Source: an uncultured Flavobacterium sp.
GTDB lineage: Bacteria; Bacteroidota; Bacteroidia; Flavobacteriales; Flavobacteriaceae
Direction of reading: 5' to 3'
Length of the DNA stretch: 64,000 bases
Assembly: GCF_943913405.1 (NCBI RefSeq)
Contig: NZ_CALTYA010000014.1
Span: 1 to 64,000, forward strand
Shown here: piece after piece, positions 42,301 to 50,382 of the stretch
How positions within the stretch are numbered: position 1 is the stretch's first letter
Layout of the letters: each line of letters opens with the position of its first letter
Program-made: the position numbers and the translations under genes
The notes under the pieces: generated by a model
Told to the model about the DNA's origin: nothing
Database searches by the model: none
What the model saw: only the letters and a program-made list of their open reading frames with translations

Positions 42301-44443
42301 TCAGTTTCTCCAAATCAGCAATATCGGTATTCAATTTCAATTTTACGGCAGGATATTTTCCTTTGAAATTTCCTTCGGCAACCATGTCAAAAGTCAAGTT
42401 GACATCGTTCATTCCGGCGGTGATATCGAAGTTTCCGTTTTTGATATCGCCTTTTAATTTTAAGTTTTTATACGTATATCTGTTGAATTCAGCTTTGATC
42501 AAAGTTCCGTCAATCGACGCATTTGCTGTCTGCGGATTCAGTCCTGTTCCTTTAACTTTTGCTTTCAAGCTGACTTTTCCGAGTGAATCATTTTTCAATA
42601 ATTTGCCGATATCAAAGTTGTCAATCGTCGCATCGGCATCATATTTTTCGTAATTTTTTCGTCTTTGGTCGAAAGTAGCCTTGATTTTTGCCTTTCCAAA
42701 ACTGCTCGCAACATTCATATTGGTACTGAAATTCGAAATTCCTCCCTTGAAAAATCCATTCAATGACAATTGCGAAGGAAGCTGAATATTTGCGGGAATC
42801 GTTCCTTTTGACACAAACATATTGATATCTTTCGAAGTTGATTTCAACTGATTTATTTTCAAGTCAAAATAGGCTTTTTCAACGTCTGGCAATCCAGTAA
42901 TTCTTCCGCTTGCTGCAACAACCGTCGAACCAATTCCGCTGATTTCTAATTTCGGAATAGAAATATCACTGACTTTTCCAGAAACTTCGCTGTTGATGTA
43001 CAAAATTGCATTCGGATTGCTCTTGAACGGATTTTGGTTTTCCAAATTTGGGACAAATAACAAGATGTCTTTGAATCCGATTTGGCTATTTTCTAACGAA
43101 GCGTCAATTCCCAAATCGCCTAAATTGTCAGCAATTTTCGACAAGTCATTATAAGTTATATTGATTTCATCTTTGACTAAAGTCTGCGGAGTTTTTAAGT
43201 ATAAATTTTTTAGTGAAGTTCTTTTTTTTCCATAAAAGAAATCGGTTTTCAAGGATTCAATATCCAAACCACTTTTGTCTTTTACGGTCAAAGCTTGAAT
43301 ATTTCCATAAATAGAATCAGTGCTGTAATAGAATTTTTCGCCTTGCAGTTTTACATTTTCCAAGTTCAAATGCTTGTAATCGATTCCTTTTTTTACCTTC
43401 GGAGAATTGTCATCATCAAATCTGAAAGCGATGTTTTGAAGCGAAGTTTCGTTCAATTTTACTTTCCATTTTGGGCCAGTTGCTTCTAAAGATTCTGGAG
43501 CGTCGACTTCAATCGGCTTGTCTAATTTACCAAAAGTCAAGCCGCCTTTTAGACCGTCAATTTCGAATTTTTCTAAATCAATAAATTGCTTTTTCAGATT
43601 GATTTCGTTGAATTTTAAAAGCAGTTTTTTAAGTACGATTCCAGTATTTAGCTCAGAACCTTTATTGTCAAAACCTACGTCTATATTTGCCAGTCTAATT
43701 TCTCCCAATTCTAAATTCAAATCAGTATTTTTTACGGCTTCGTCTGTAACTTCTACAGTATTTTGGGCAACTTCCTGAACAATTTCGCCTTGTTTCAGCA
43801 TGACTTTAAATCCGTCCAAATTGATTTTTGGAACTGTAAAATCCATTTTATCCAAGTCAAATTTGGTGATTTTTGTATCAAAATGTTCCAGATAAGCGTT
43901 CAGGTCATTTTTTGAAATCGCATCTTCATAACGCACTTTTATTTTGTCAAGATTTACATTTCTAATAGAAAATTTCATCGGCTCAGAATCTTCTTTTTTA
44001 GGTTCATCTGAAGCAAAAGCGTCAATAATATAATCGAAATTGAAAATGGAATCTTTATCTCTTTTTACCGTAGCCGTGATGCCTTGCAAGTCAATGGAAT
44101 TGATTTCGACAGTATTGCTCAAAAGCTTGAAAAGGCTTATGTCTACCTTGATTTTGTCGCCTGCCAAAAGCGTATCTCCAGCTTGGCTTTGGAAATAAAT
44201 ATCTTCAACAATTACATTTTTTGGGAACCCAATTTCAATTCTACCGATAGAAACTGGCGTTTTTATTTTTCCTTCGAGATAAGTAACGGCTTTGTCTTTT
44301 ATCAGGTTTTGGAAGTAGGGAATCTGGATAAGAATTACTATCAACAGGAAAAGCCCAAGGATAGAACCGACAATCCACGCCAAAATTTTAAGGCTTTTTT
44401 TGACGTATTTATTTAATTTGAATGATTTGGTAGATTTGTTCAA
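39326..44443 (-). CDS. tamB: Translocation/assembly module protein TamB
   Basis: The 1705-residue protein has an N-terminal membrane anchor ('ILAWIVGSILGLFLLIVILIQ', about 20-40) and an AsmA-like start ('VTYLEGKIKTPVSIGRIEIGFP'). A very long beta-rich groove region follows, then the C-terminal DUF490 domain ('GEAQLTGGIDESGKTTLTGRYEFDEGAYEMSF', 'VTNLTKSKLAQLRQEEGELNKQVFALLLLGRF'). After the DUF490 end there is an extra charged Lys/Glu-rich tail. It is translationally coupled to tamL downstream and should form a periplasmic bridge for lipid or protein transport to the outer membrane. It has its own upstream region. Confidence 0.94.
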   Translation of the reverse strand: MNKSTKSFKLNKYVKKSLKILAWIVGSILGLFLLIVILIQIPYFQNLIKDKAVTYLEGKIKTPVSIGRIEIGFPKNVIVEDIYFQSQAGDTLLAGDKIKVDISLFKLLSNTVEINSIDLQGITATVKRDKDSIFNFDYIIDAFASDEPKKEDSEPMKFSIRNVNLDKIKVRYEDAISKNDLNAYLEHFDTKITKFDLDKMDFTVPKINLDGFKVMLKQGEIVQEVAQNTVEVTDEAVKNTDLNLELGEIRLANIDVGFDNKGSELNTGIVLKKLLLKFNEINLKKQFIDLEKFEIDGLKGGLTFGKLDKPIEVDAPESLEATGPKWKVKLNETSLQNIAFRFDDDNSPKVKKGIDYKHLNLENVKLQGEKFYYSTDSIYGNIQALTVKDKSGLDIESLKTDFFYGKKRTSLKNLYLKTPQTLVKDEINITYNDLSKIADNLGDLGIDASLENSQIGFKDILLFVPNLENQNPFKSNPNAILYINSEVSGKVSDISIPKLEISGIGSTVVAASGRITGLPDVEKAYFDLKINQLKSTSKDINMFVSKGTIPANIQLPSQLSLNGFFKGGISNFSTNMNVASSFGKAKIKATFDQRRKNYEKYDADATIDNFDIGKLLKNDSLGKVSLKAKVKGTGLNPQTANASIDGTLIKAEFNRYTYKNLKLKGDIKNGNFDITAGMNDVNLTFDMVAEGNFKGKYPAVKLKLNTDIADLEKLNLHAGPLKLRGTVFADIADSSPENLNGKVRIYNFLLVDSKETYALDSIKIDAISSAESDTIRIQSQFAKALMTGNFQYDQIGTALTNSVSKYYNTNPKASKKTSLPQQFDMTLVVRDEPILMKLMPQLKSLSPIEINARYNSEGDSITVNGKIPKVVYGTTEITNGLLDIETDENALIYSLVIDDIKSGQIHLPYTSISGQVAENKVNYTLLIRDNKEEDQYLLAGSLKAEDGNTQISLEPDGLVLNYEPWDIDRENIVQFGPKGIYANNFELSNQKSSIKIQSQSEGANSPLDVTLKDFEIATITSAIQKDTLLAGGRINGNVLVKDLTKSMTFTADLNIENFTFKTDTVGNIAIKVDNKTANTLSADVAITGGDGNQVNLDGIYRTDNSTFDMNLDIDKLNMKSIQGFTMGAITESTGFLSGDFKITGSAKNPSVIGELKFNEIGLRVKQLASYFDEMNDKISFTNQGISFDNFSISDSEDNELVVDGRVLTTNYTDFGFDLRVNAENFKAVNSVAKDNDLYYGDLVIDTKLSVKGDLNKPVVRGELRINEDTDLTIVLPQSDPSIADREGIVEFIDQDGMQIDKRFVVADSLNQSQFKGMDVSVNIEIVKEAELTMIIDKGNGDYLNLKGEAQLTGGIDESGKTTLTGRYEFDEGAYEMSFNFIKRRFEIQKGSYILWTGEPTTADINITAVYEIETAPIDLVDNQITSNRNIFKQRIPFETLLKMNGELLKPEISFDITLPEGNNTVSTEVTNLTKSKLAQLRQEEGELNKQVFALLLLGRFIGEDPFSSEAGGTNAGSLARQSVSKILSQQLNNLAGSLVQGVELDFDLQSREDYTTGSREDRTDLNVGLSKKLLNDRLKVTVGSSFGLEGPQQTNEETNNIAGDISADYQLTKDGRYMVRAYRKNQYQVALQGQVIETGVGFIITMDYNKFRELFHRSEEEKKIAREAREKDKRKREKEKLDNEKSAQKQEEQTGKNAKKDKDND

Positions 44444-44645
44444 AATGCTATAGTGTTTTTAAAATCGCTTAATTCGCAACTTCTTAGGGCACTTAAAAAT
44501 ACTACTTAAAAATCAGATTTGTATTAAAATCTTCCCAAAATTGACAGAAAACGACTAGCAATAGCTTGCTAAATTCGATTTTCAAACCTATATTATTATC
44601 TAAGAGATTTGCCTATAAATAATTGTTTCTCTTGTTGTTTTAAAT

Positions 44646-44678
44646 AAAAAAAGTGAAGCTTTGAAACTTCACTTTTCG
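44646..44678 (-). terminator. Terminator of the small acidic gene
   Basis: AAAAGTGAAG (44649-44658) pairs with CTTCACTTTT (44667-44676), with T on the minus strand. Confidence 0.85.
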
Positions 44679-44692
44679 ATGGCTTATATTTT

Positions 44693-44914
44693 CTAATTTT
44701 GATCATCCAATTTATCTTCATCATCCTTTAAGGAATGTTCCTCATCGAGTCCGTTGGTGTGAAAATCGTCGTTTTCATCTTCTTCCTCGGCTTCAGTGTC
44801 AAAATCTCTGTCTTTGTCAGTGGCATTATTTTGATCTCTGTTCAATTCAGGATTGTCGATACCGCGTTTGTCGTTTTCAGCATACTCTTCGGCATTATTT
44901 CTTTCGTTTATCAT
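44693..44914 (-). CDS. Small, highly acidic protein downstream of the YciE/F-type gene
   Basis: The 73-residue protein is composed mostly of Asp, Glu and Asn ('DFDTEAEEEDENDDFHTNG') and should be intrinsically disordered. It starts 18 bp after the ferritin-like gene on the same strand and shares its terminator, so the two form an operon. No family is recognised. Its partner has a lysine-rich N-terminal tail, so charge pairing between the two is a reasonable guess. A similar short acidic gene follows the catalase gene at 51337. Confidence 0.7.
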   Translation of the reverse strand: MINERNNAEEYAENDKRGIDNPELNRDQNNATDKDRDFDTEAEEEDENDDFHTNGLDEEHSLKDDEDKLDDQN

Positions 44915-44931
44915 AGCAAGATTTTTAGCTT

Positions 44932-45570
44932 TTATTTTTCATCAATATCATCTGCAGCATCAAAATTAATCGTGTTGTAAGCCGCTTCTGTCAAAGTCAC
45001 ATCTGCTTCTTTTTCTTCAGCCAGCGTAGCTTCTAAAAGTTTTGCAGCTTCTTCTTCGCCAAGTGTTTTGGCAAAAGCGCAAAGCGTTCCGTAAGTCGCA
45101 ATTTCATAATGCTCGATTTTTTGCGAAGCTGCGATAATCCCCGCATCACGAACAGCGCCCGGCTGGGTTTCTTCCATAATGCTTTCGCCTTCTTTGATCA
45201 AGCCTTCCATGGCGTCGCATTTTTTTGCGGTTGCTTTTTTTCCTATGATTTCAAAGACTTTTTCCAATCTAGCTACTTGTTCTTTAGTCACGTTCAAGTG
45301 GTCTTCAATTGCAGTCTTTAAGTTTTCAGAAGTTGCATTTTTAGCCATTTTTGGCAACGCTTTCGTCAATGCTTTTTCTGCCCAATAAATGTCTTTTAAT
45401 GAATCTTCAAACAATTCTCTCAAGCCGTCGGCAGCACTGGCTTTTGGTTTGATTGTTGTTTTTGAAGCTGTCGCCGTTTTTTTAGAGGCTGTTGTAGATT
45501 TTGATTTGCTTGCAGTGCTTTTTGCAGCTGTAGCTTTACTGTTCTTAGCAGTAGCAGTTGAATTTTTCAT
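44932..45570 (-). CDS. Ferritin-like DUF892 (YciE/YciF) protein with histone-like tail
   Basis: The 212-residue protein starts at the ATG at 45570 (MKNSTATAKN…). The first ~45 residues are a low-complexity Ala/Ser/Thr/Lys tail like bacterial histone-H1-like proteins. A full DUF892 four-helix domain follows ('LRELFEDSLKDIYWAEKALTKALPKMA', 'DHLNVTKEQVARLEKVFEIIGKKA', 'QKIEHYEIATYGTLCAFAKTLGEEEAAKLLEATLAEEKEAD'), with Glu/His residues at the ferritin-like di-metal positions. YciE/F proteins are stress-induced. The basic tail suggests DNA binding, in the manner of Dps. It heads a two-gene operon. Confidence 0.9.
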   Translation of the reverse strand: MKNSTATAKNSKATAAKSTASKSKSTTASKKTATASKTTIKPKASAADGLRELFEDSLKDIYWAEKALTKALPKMAKNATSENLKTAIEDHLNVTKEQVARLEKVFEIIGKKATAKKCDAMEGLIKEGESIMEETQPGAVRDAGIIAASQKIEHYEIATYGTLCAFAKTLGEEEAAKLLEATLAEEKEADVTLTEAAYNTINFDAADDIDEK

Positions 45571-45679
45571 AACTAGTTTCTTTAGGTTTGATTTATTCAA
45601 AGGTCATCAATCATTAATCAGTTTGTCTTATAATATTTAGAATTTGTTTTATATCATTCTGAAATTTAGGTAGTAAACA

Positions 45680-45714
45680 AAAAAAAAACTGCTTTCCGAT
45701 TGGAAAGCAGTTTG
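45680..45714 (-). terminator. Terminator of the lipocalin-like gene
   Basis: A perfect 12-bp stem AAACTGCTTTCC/GGAAAGCAGTTT (45686-45713) with a GATT loop, plus a T-run on the minus strand. Confidence 0.88.
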
Positions 45715-45736
45715 ATAGTATTTTAGTTTGATTAGT

Positions 45737-46243
45737 TTATTTTTTGAAAACTAACTGAACATTTCCAAGTCTGTTAATAGCTACGCCATCAGCATTTCTA
45801 TCAGGATAATTTGTCAGTACTCTGTTTTCTGTTAATGTTCTTCCGTCATCTGTTCTTGCAAAGTTTACAACTACATCGTCACCTTCTAGGTTTTCATAAG
45901 TAGCAGTCAAAGTGTTGTTAGTTGCTGTCCAAGTTCCATCTACTTCATAGGAAGTACAAGTAGAGCTAGCATCACTGTTTACTGAAAGATAAGCAATCTC
46001 ATAGGTAAATGTATTGTCAGATCTAAATGTCAGCTGAGCGTCGTTATAACATTCTGTTTCTGACATCTGGTTTGTTGAAGATGTTCCGTCTCGGTTAAAA
46101 TCGGTTGCAGTTGAAGTGTTGAATTCTCTTAGTTCATAAGTTCCTTCGATGCTTCCTGAATTGTTGTCGCTGTTGTCATCTGACGAACACGATCCTAATG
46201 TGATTGCTAAAGCAGCCATTGCTAAAATTCTTAAATTTTTCAT
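45737..46243 (-). CDS. Lipocalin-like lipoprotein
   Basis: The 168-residue protein has a lipoprotein signal (lipobox 'TLGSC', Cys 19), an Asp/Asn/Ser linker, and a single eight-strand calycin-like domain ('GTYELREFN', 'AQLTFRSDNTFTYEIA', 'EVDGTWTATNNTLTATYENLEGD', 'RTLTENRVL'). It resembles lipocalin_4/DUF5004-type surface lipoproteins of Bacteroidota. The ligand is unknown. The long gene-free stretch upstream (46244-46604) is very AT-rich; I see no gene or structured RNA in it. Confidence 0.82.
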   Translation of the reverse strand: MKNLRILAMAALAITLGSCSSDDNSDNNSGSIEGTYELREFNTSTATDFNRDGTSSTNQMSETECYNDAQLTFRSDNTFTYEIAYLSVNSDASSTCTSYEVDGTWTATNNTLTATYENLEGDDVVVNFARTDDGRTLTENRVLTNYPDRNADGVAINRLGNVQLVFKK

Positions 46244-46604
46244 TTTGTGATAGGTTTTAGGTTTACGATTAAATGGATTATACCATTTTTACTTTCACAA
46301 ATATCTAATTCAATACTTGTTAATTCTTTACAGTATTATTGTAAATTATTATATAATTGACCTTTTCTTTAAATTATGTTAACTAAAAATAGGTTTTTAT
46401 TGATTATAAATGTTTTAATTCTTTGGCTTCTAGTGAGTTAAATTTTTTACTGCTTTTGCTTGCAATTTATTGATTAACAGTTTTTTGTGCTTTTAAGTCA
46501 ATGGATGTTAAATAAGGGTTAATAGCTTCACAAAACTTAGGAACTGATTTTTGATTTTATAACTTTAATAAGACTTTGACATAAAATCAACCAATATATC
46601 TATT

Positions 46605-47273
46605 ATGGAGAACAAGACTATAATTACAGCAGTCAAAAATCTGGAAGTAAATGTATCGCAGACTGAGCGTGTCGTTTCTGTGCTTTCAGGTTCGCTGATG
46701 CTTTATAATTCATTAGCGAAAAAGCCTAAAAGTTACCCGAGGGCATTGCTCTCTGCATTTATGATTTTTAGAGGCGTGACTGGCCATTGTCCGGGATATA
46801 AGCTTGCAGGGCAGACACTAGAGCCTCCAAAAGTTTCAAACGTAAATATAAAGGTGGCTTTGACGATTAACAAGCCTGTGAATTTTGTGTATCAATTTTG
46901 GCGCAAGCTTGAAAACCTTCCCTTATTTATGAAACATCTGGAAAGCGTAACCGTTATTGACAATGAAATTTCAGAATGGAAAGCAAGAATTCCTGGCGAT
47001 ATTGGCAATCTTTCCTGGAAAGCCGCCATTATCAAAGATGTTGAAAATAGAGAAATCAGCTGGCGTTCTTTTTCAGATGCCTTTATTCACAATGTGGGGA
47101 AAGTTGAATTTCATGACAATGGAAGCTTCGGAACGAAAATGAACGTTATCATTTCTTACCGTGCTCCGTTTGAAAAGTCTGGAGAAATGGCTGCAAAAGT
47201 CTTGAATCCTATTTTTCAAAATATGGTCGAACAAGACGTCAGACGCTTCAAGCACTATATTGAGAATAAGTAA
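46605..47273 (+). CDS. DUF2892-SRPBCC fusion protein
   Basis: The 222-residue protein has an N-terminal DUF2892-like segment (about 10-70: 'QTERVVSVLSGSLMLYNSLAKKPKSYPRALLSAFMIFRGVTGHCPGY', with the family's G-C-P motif). A START/SRPBCC (polyketide cyclase-like) domain follows at about 80-220 ('ALTINKPVNFVYQFWRKLENLPLFMKHLESVTV'). The order is typical of stress-associated membrane-tethered SRPBCC proteins next to DUF892 and CsbD-like genes. The ligand is unknown. A bidirectional terminator follows. Confidence 0.9.
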   Translation: MENKTIITAVKNLEVNVSQTERVVSVLSGSLMLYNSLAKKPKSYPRALLSAFMIFRGVTGHCPGYKLAGQTLEPPKVSNVNIKVALTINKPVNFVYQFWRKLENLPLFMKHLESVTVIDNEISEWKARIPGDIGNLSWKAAIIKDVENREISWRSFSDAFIHNVGKVEFHDNGSFGTKMNVIISYRAPFEKSGEMAAKVLNPIFQNMVEQDVRRFKHYIENK

Positions 47274-47281
47274 GCAGCAAT

Positions 47282-47319
47282 AAAAAAAGCAGTTCTAAAT
47301 TTAGAACTGCTTTTTTTAT
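47282..47319. terminator. Bidirectional terminator
   Basis: GCAGTTCTAA (47289-47298) pairs with TTAGAACTGC (47301-47310), flanked by A- and T-runs, between convergent genes. Confidence 0.88.
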
Positions 47320-47327
47320 TTTTATTT

Positions 47328-47519
47328 TTATTTAAACTGTTTGCTTACGTTTCTTTCTTCTCCTTTTGGAATGACGTCGCAGAAATCTGATAATTTTCCG
47401 GTAAGTCCGTCAGCTCTGCATATTACTTTATCTAAAAGATTCAACTTTTTAACGATTAATGCTGCGGCGATTGCGGCTACTGCTCCCGTTGCTACGCCTA
47501 AAACGATTGATTTTTTCAT
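47328..47519 (-). CDS. Small membrane-anchored protein
   Basis: The 63-residue protein starts at the ATG at 47519 (MKKSIVLGVATG…). A Gly/Ala-rich membrane helix (about 4-22, 'LGVATGAVAAIAAALIV') is followed by a basic stretch and a short soluble tail with two Cys (about 33 and 47). It resembles YtxH-like short anchored proteins. The longer frame to 47573 adds residues without any signal-like character. It is monocistronic, next to other stress-type genes. Confidence 0.65.
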   Translation of the reverse strand: MKKSIVLGVATGAVAAIAAALIVKKLNLLDKVICRADGLTGKLSDFCDVIPKGEERNVSKQFK

Positions 47520-47560
47520 GATAATTTGTATTTGGTTATGGATTAATGTTGCAATTTTAA

Positions 47561-47593
47561 AAATCCCCACCATATAAAAACTGATGGGGATTT
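47561..47593 (-). terminator. Hairpin, possible terminator
   Basis: AAATCCCCA (47561-47569) pairs with TGGGGATTT (47585-47593). On the minus strand TTTTTAAAA follows; it would end transcription from the decayed gene at 47821 and lies in the leader of the small membrane gene. Confidence 0.5.
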
Positions 47594-47820
47594 AAACAAA
47601 TAATAAACCTCAAAAAAACAATACAAACTCAAGAATTCTTGAAAATTTTTGCTTTTGTAAATTTATTAATTACTATTTCTAGCTATCTCAAAGTTCTACT
47701 TTTTAAATAGATTTCAGCTTATATAATTCAAGGGAAGTCTTACATAATAATTCTTTCGCAAAAAATAAAGCCACCAGAATCTATTCTGATTATTTAAATG
47801 TCGTGTATTGTGTTTGTATG

Positions 47821-48339
47821 TTATTGCCCTACGTCGGGAACCATTAAGATATTACCGTTAATATCAACTTTTACCACCCAGTAATCAGAATTACCATTGC
47901 TGGTATCCCACACGTCGCCAGTAGCATTGGAACTTGAATATGCTGAAATAATATAACCGCCCGGAGCAACTGAAATAGACTGTGGCCCATCACCGCCAGC
48001 GCCACCAATAAGGCGCTGCCATGTTAAGCCGCCATTGGCATTTAATTTTAGCCGCCAAATATCTTGACGTCCATTGTTTATTCCGGTTACGTTGCTATTT
48101 TGAGAAGATTGCGATGAACACAATGTTATATAGCTATTATCTGCTAATTGAATAATGGGGCCGCTAAGATCCCATTTGTCGCCACCATACCGTTGTTGCC
48201 ATGATATGACACCTGTGTTGGTCATTTTTACAATCCATACATCATTATCACCTTTACTGGCTATTGTAACATTGCCTGAAACAGGTGATACAGTAGTAGA
48301 GGTCATAATATAGCCGCCATCTGCCCACAGTTCCTTGGT
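47821..48339 (-). pseudogene. C-terminal remnant of a large repeat-containing secreted protein
   Basis: About 170 codons are left. They contain three copies of the pattern 'D.W.VK…G…W…GG…D…….GGYI' ('DNDVWIVKMTNTGVISWQQRYGG', 'RQDIWRLKLNANGGLTWQRLIGG', 'NSDYWVVKVDINGNILMVPDVG'), usual in long surface proteins that carry T9SS tails. The frame opens in the middle of a repeat ('LWADGGYIMTS'), right after an in-frame TGA, so the N-terminal part, signal peptide and further repeats are missing. No sorting domain remains at the C-terminus. It is fused head-to-tail with another decayed gene. Confidence 0.7.
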
Positions 48340-48362
48340 TCATAAACCTGGCCCTGAGTTTT

Positions 48363-48682
48363 TCATAAGGCTGTTTGGCACTGTTCATGCCGCTGTATTG
48401 GCGCTTTCAAAAATGCGGGGTTGAAAAGCGTGATGTCGTTCTTGATATTGTCAGCATTGATAAAAGCAGGAATAAGCCTTGCCCGTTTACCGTCAGTTCG
48501 GTCAGCGTATCTTCGACAAATATGTTGTTGTCTACGTTGATCGCCTTTAAATTCATGCGCTGGTCGTCAGTAAGGCTTCCCGCCGGAAGCTTGGCGCTGA
48601 TGGCCGTGATGTTCGCGTTGATTGCCGTTAAATCGACTGCTGAAATAACCATATTCAGCTTGTTTTCAGTGATATTGCCCAT
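48363..48682 (-). pseudogene. Frameshifted remnant of a flavobacterial hypothetical protein
   Basis: The gene starts at the ATG at 48682 (MGNITENKLNMVISAVDLTAINANI…) and reads well for about 75 residues to 'TELTVNGQG'. A +1 change near 48455 then continues it as 'IPAFINADNIKNDITLFNPAFLKAP' to a stop at 48363. Relatives I recall in Flavobacteriia read '…VNGTGIIPAFIN…DLxLFxQLDTIE…' for about 150 residues. So this copy is both frameshifted and cut short at its 3' end. Its break point adjoins the other remnant, which marks a deletion junction at about 48340-48362. Confidence 0.6.
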
Positions 48683-49039
48683 GTTTTTATTTTTAAATGG
48701 ATTATAAAATAGTGAATTACTCAGTGCTAAAAATAAATAGCTTTCTTCTGTAAAAGGCAAAATGAGCAAATACTCGACGTATGGTAAGCTTTTACCGACA
48801 GGAAGTACTTTTTTGAGTTTTTTCTGAAAAAAAGCACCTACTTTTTACACTTAAAGCCAAAATAAATCAGAACTTCTGCTTGTTGATGATTGATTGGAAA
48901 AAATTAAGCATTTTTTTTATGCTTACGCTATAAAGAACAAGGAAATAGTGCTGCTGTTGTTGTTTTGACTTAGCTGTTAAGATTTATTTAACAGAGTTTG
49001 CTTAGTTTTCATATATTCACTTACCACTAAATTATTCAT

Positions 49040-49243
49040 ATGACGATAGAAAGATATTTTACAGTTGCGAGCAAATATGAAGACAAGATGTTCAATATTG
49101 ACAGCCTAATCAATAAGAAAGGCGGTTATTTTATCAAGACCCAAACCAAAGCCGGTTTTGTCTATACCGTAGATTTTGACAGCCAATCTAAAGGGGATGA
49201 ATTTGATTTGGAACTTCGAGAATTGATTCCGAATTTATTGTAA
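49040..49243 (+). CDS. Small hypothetical protein
   Basis: The 67-residue soluble protein (MTIERYFTVASKYEDKMF…) has no recognised domain. The predicted strands ('GGYFIKTQTKAGFVYTVDFD') suggest a small beta-rich fold. The spacing to the next gene and the codon use are consistent with a real gene. The region 48683-49039 before it is AT-rich, with no feature I can name. Confidence 0.5.
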   Translation: MTIERYFTVASKYEDKMFNIDSLINKKGGYFIKTQTKAGFVYTVDFDSQSKGDEFDLELRELIPNLL

Positions 49244-49320
49244 GTATTTGTCATGTTTAGGGCAATCCAACAGCCTTCAATCTTTTCGAAAATCTTTCTT
49301 TGTGTTAAAAACTTTAGGAG

Positions 49321-49959
49321 CTAGTTCTTTTGGCTTCGCAATAGCTTATATTTTGCAAAAAAATCTGGATGGGACGCCTTAAGCGCTTTTGCATTTTTGT
49401 CTAAACCTTCTTTGAGAACGGCTTCAGTTTGCCTGAAAAGATTTTTCAGTTGCAGTTTTGAATGTTTGTTGGTTATCCTTTTTTTGGCCGGGAGTATTTC
49501 ATGAAAATAATTGCTGACCATGGTTTCATATTCATTAAGCAAGTTTAGCGTAATGCCATATCTAGCAAGTCCTGACAAGTTTTTCTTTGCCTCTTCTTGG
49601 ATAGCCTGAAGATGGTTTAAAAGAAAGCGGTCTTTCTTTTGGAAAAGTTCGTCATAAACCGCTTTTGATCGCGCAGCAACTTCTAAAGAAGACTCATTGA
49701 AGGTAATTGTTTTTAAGAGGATCTCGATATCGGCACCGGCCTTGCAGATTTTTTTCTTGGTTTCCTCGCGCTTGAATATGATTTCATAGGTCATTTGGTT
49801 TTCCTTGCGCAATACTTCTAAGATGTCAAAAATCTTGCTTTTGAAGAACATGAAAGAAAGCTCGAAGTCATGAAAATCAACGAGAATTTCAGGATTTTCT
49901 TCGATAAATTCGATAATAGACTGATACCTGTTCAATCGAACAATTTGGCTAGCATTCAT
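49321..49959 (-). CDS. Hypothetical helical protein
   Basis: The 212-residue soluble protein is almost entirely alpha-helical and Lys/Glu/Leu-rich, with probable coiled-coil stretches around 60-110 and 150-200. No signal peptide or membrane helix is present. 'QAIQEEAKKNLSGLARYGITLNLLNEYE' and 'KNAKALKASHPDFFAKYKLLR' look like conserved helices, but I know no family. It is monocistronic. Confidence 0.65.
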   Translation of the reverse strand: MNASQIVRLNRYQSIIEFIEENPEILVDFHDFELSFMFFKSKIFDILEVLRKENQMTYEIIFKREETKKKICKAGADIEILLKTITFNESSLEVAARSKAVYDELFQKKDRFLLNHLQAIQEEAKKNLSGLARYGITLNLLNEYETMVSNYFHEILPAKKRITNKHSKLQLKNLFRQTEAVLKEGLDKNAKALKASHPDFFAKYKLLRSQKN

Positions 49960-50136
49960 GATTTTGGCTTTGAGGTCTCTAAGAGATTTTAGCGAAAATA
50001 GAAAACTTCGGCTGATAAAACCTTAAAAACTGCAAATACTCGATGAGTGGTTGCTTTTTGTCGGTGTAGTGCCAGCGCATGAATTTTTTAAGGAAAAAAT
50101 AAAGGGCAAGAAGGAAGGTTTTATAGGAAAATTTTT

Positions 50137-50242
50137 AGGTTTTAAACGCAAAGGCTGGAAGGTTTCGCAAAATTTCGCAAAGAGATAAATGCAGTAAATT
50201 TTCTTTGCGAAATTCTTCTTTTTTTCTTTGCGTTTAAAACCT
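50137..50242. repeat. Nested 17-bp and 13-bp palindromic element
   Basis: AGGTTTTAAACGCAAAG (50137-50153) is exactly inverted at 50226-50242. Inside it, AATTTCGCAAAGA (50171-50183) is exactly inverted at 50202-50214. GCAAAG/CTTTGCG is repeated several times, with another copy near 50281. The ~106-bp unit has no reading frame and sits between two genes, like a non-autonomous palindromic or MITE-type repeat. Confidence 0.75.
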
Positions 50243-50382
50243 CAAAATTCTTCTGCAAAACTTCACCAAACCTTCCAAAACTTTGCGTTGAAAAAAGAAC
50301 CTCGCCGATCTTAAAATAATTTCACTATTCTTTCACAAAAAGCTGTTCAATAATATTCTAAATTTATACTAAAAATCATTTC

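Noticed and set aside
48375..48707. 110-codon plus-strand frame
   Set aside because: It is the shadow of the frameshifted remnant on the minus strand, whose reading frames give recognisable protein.
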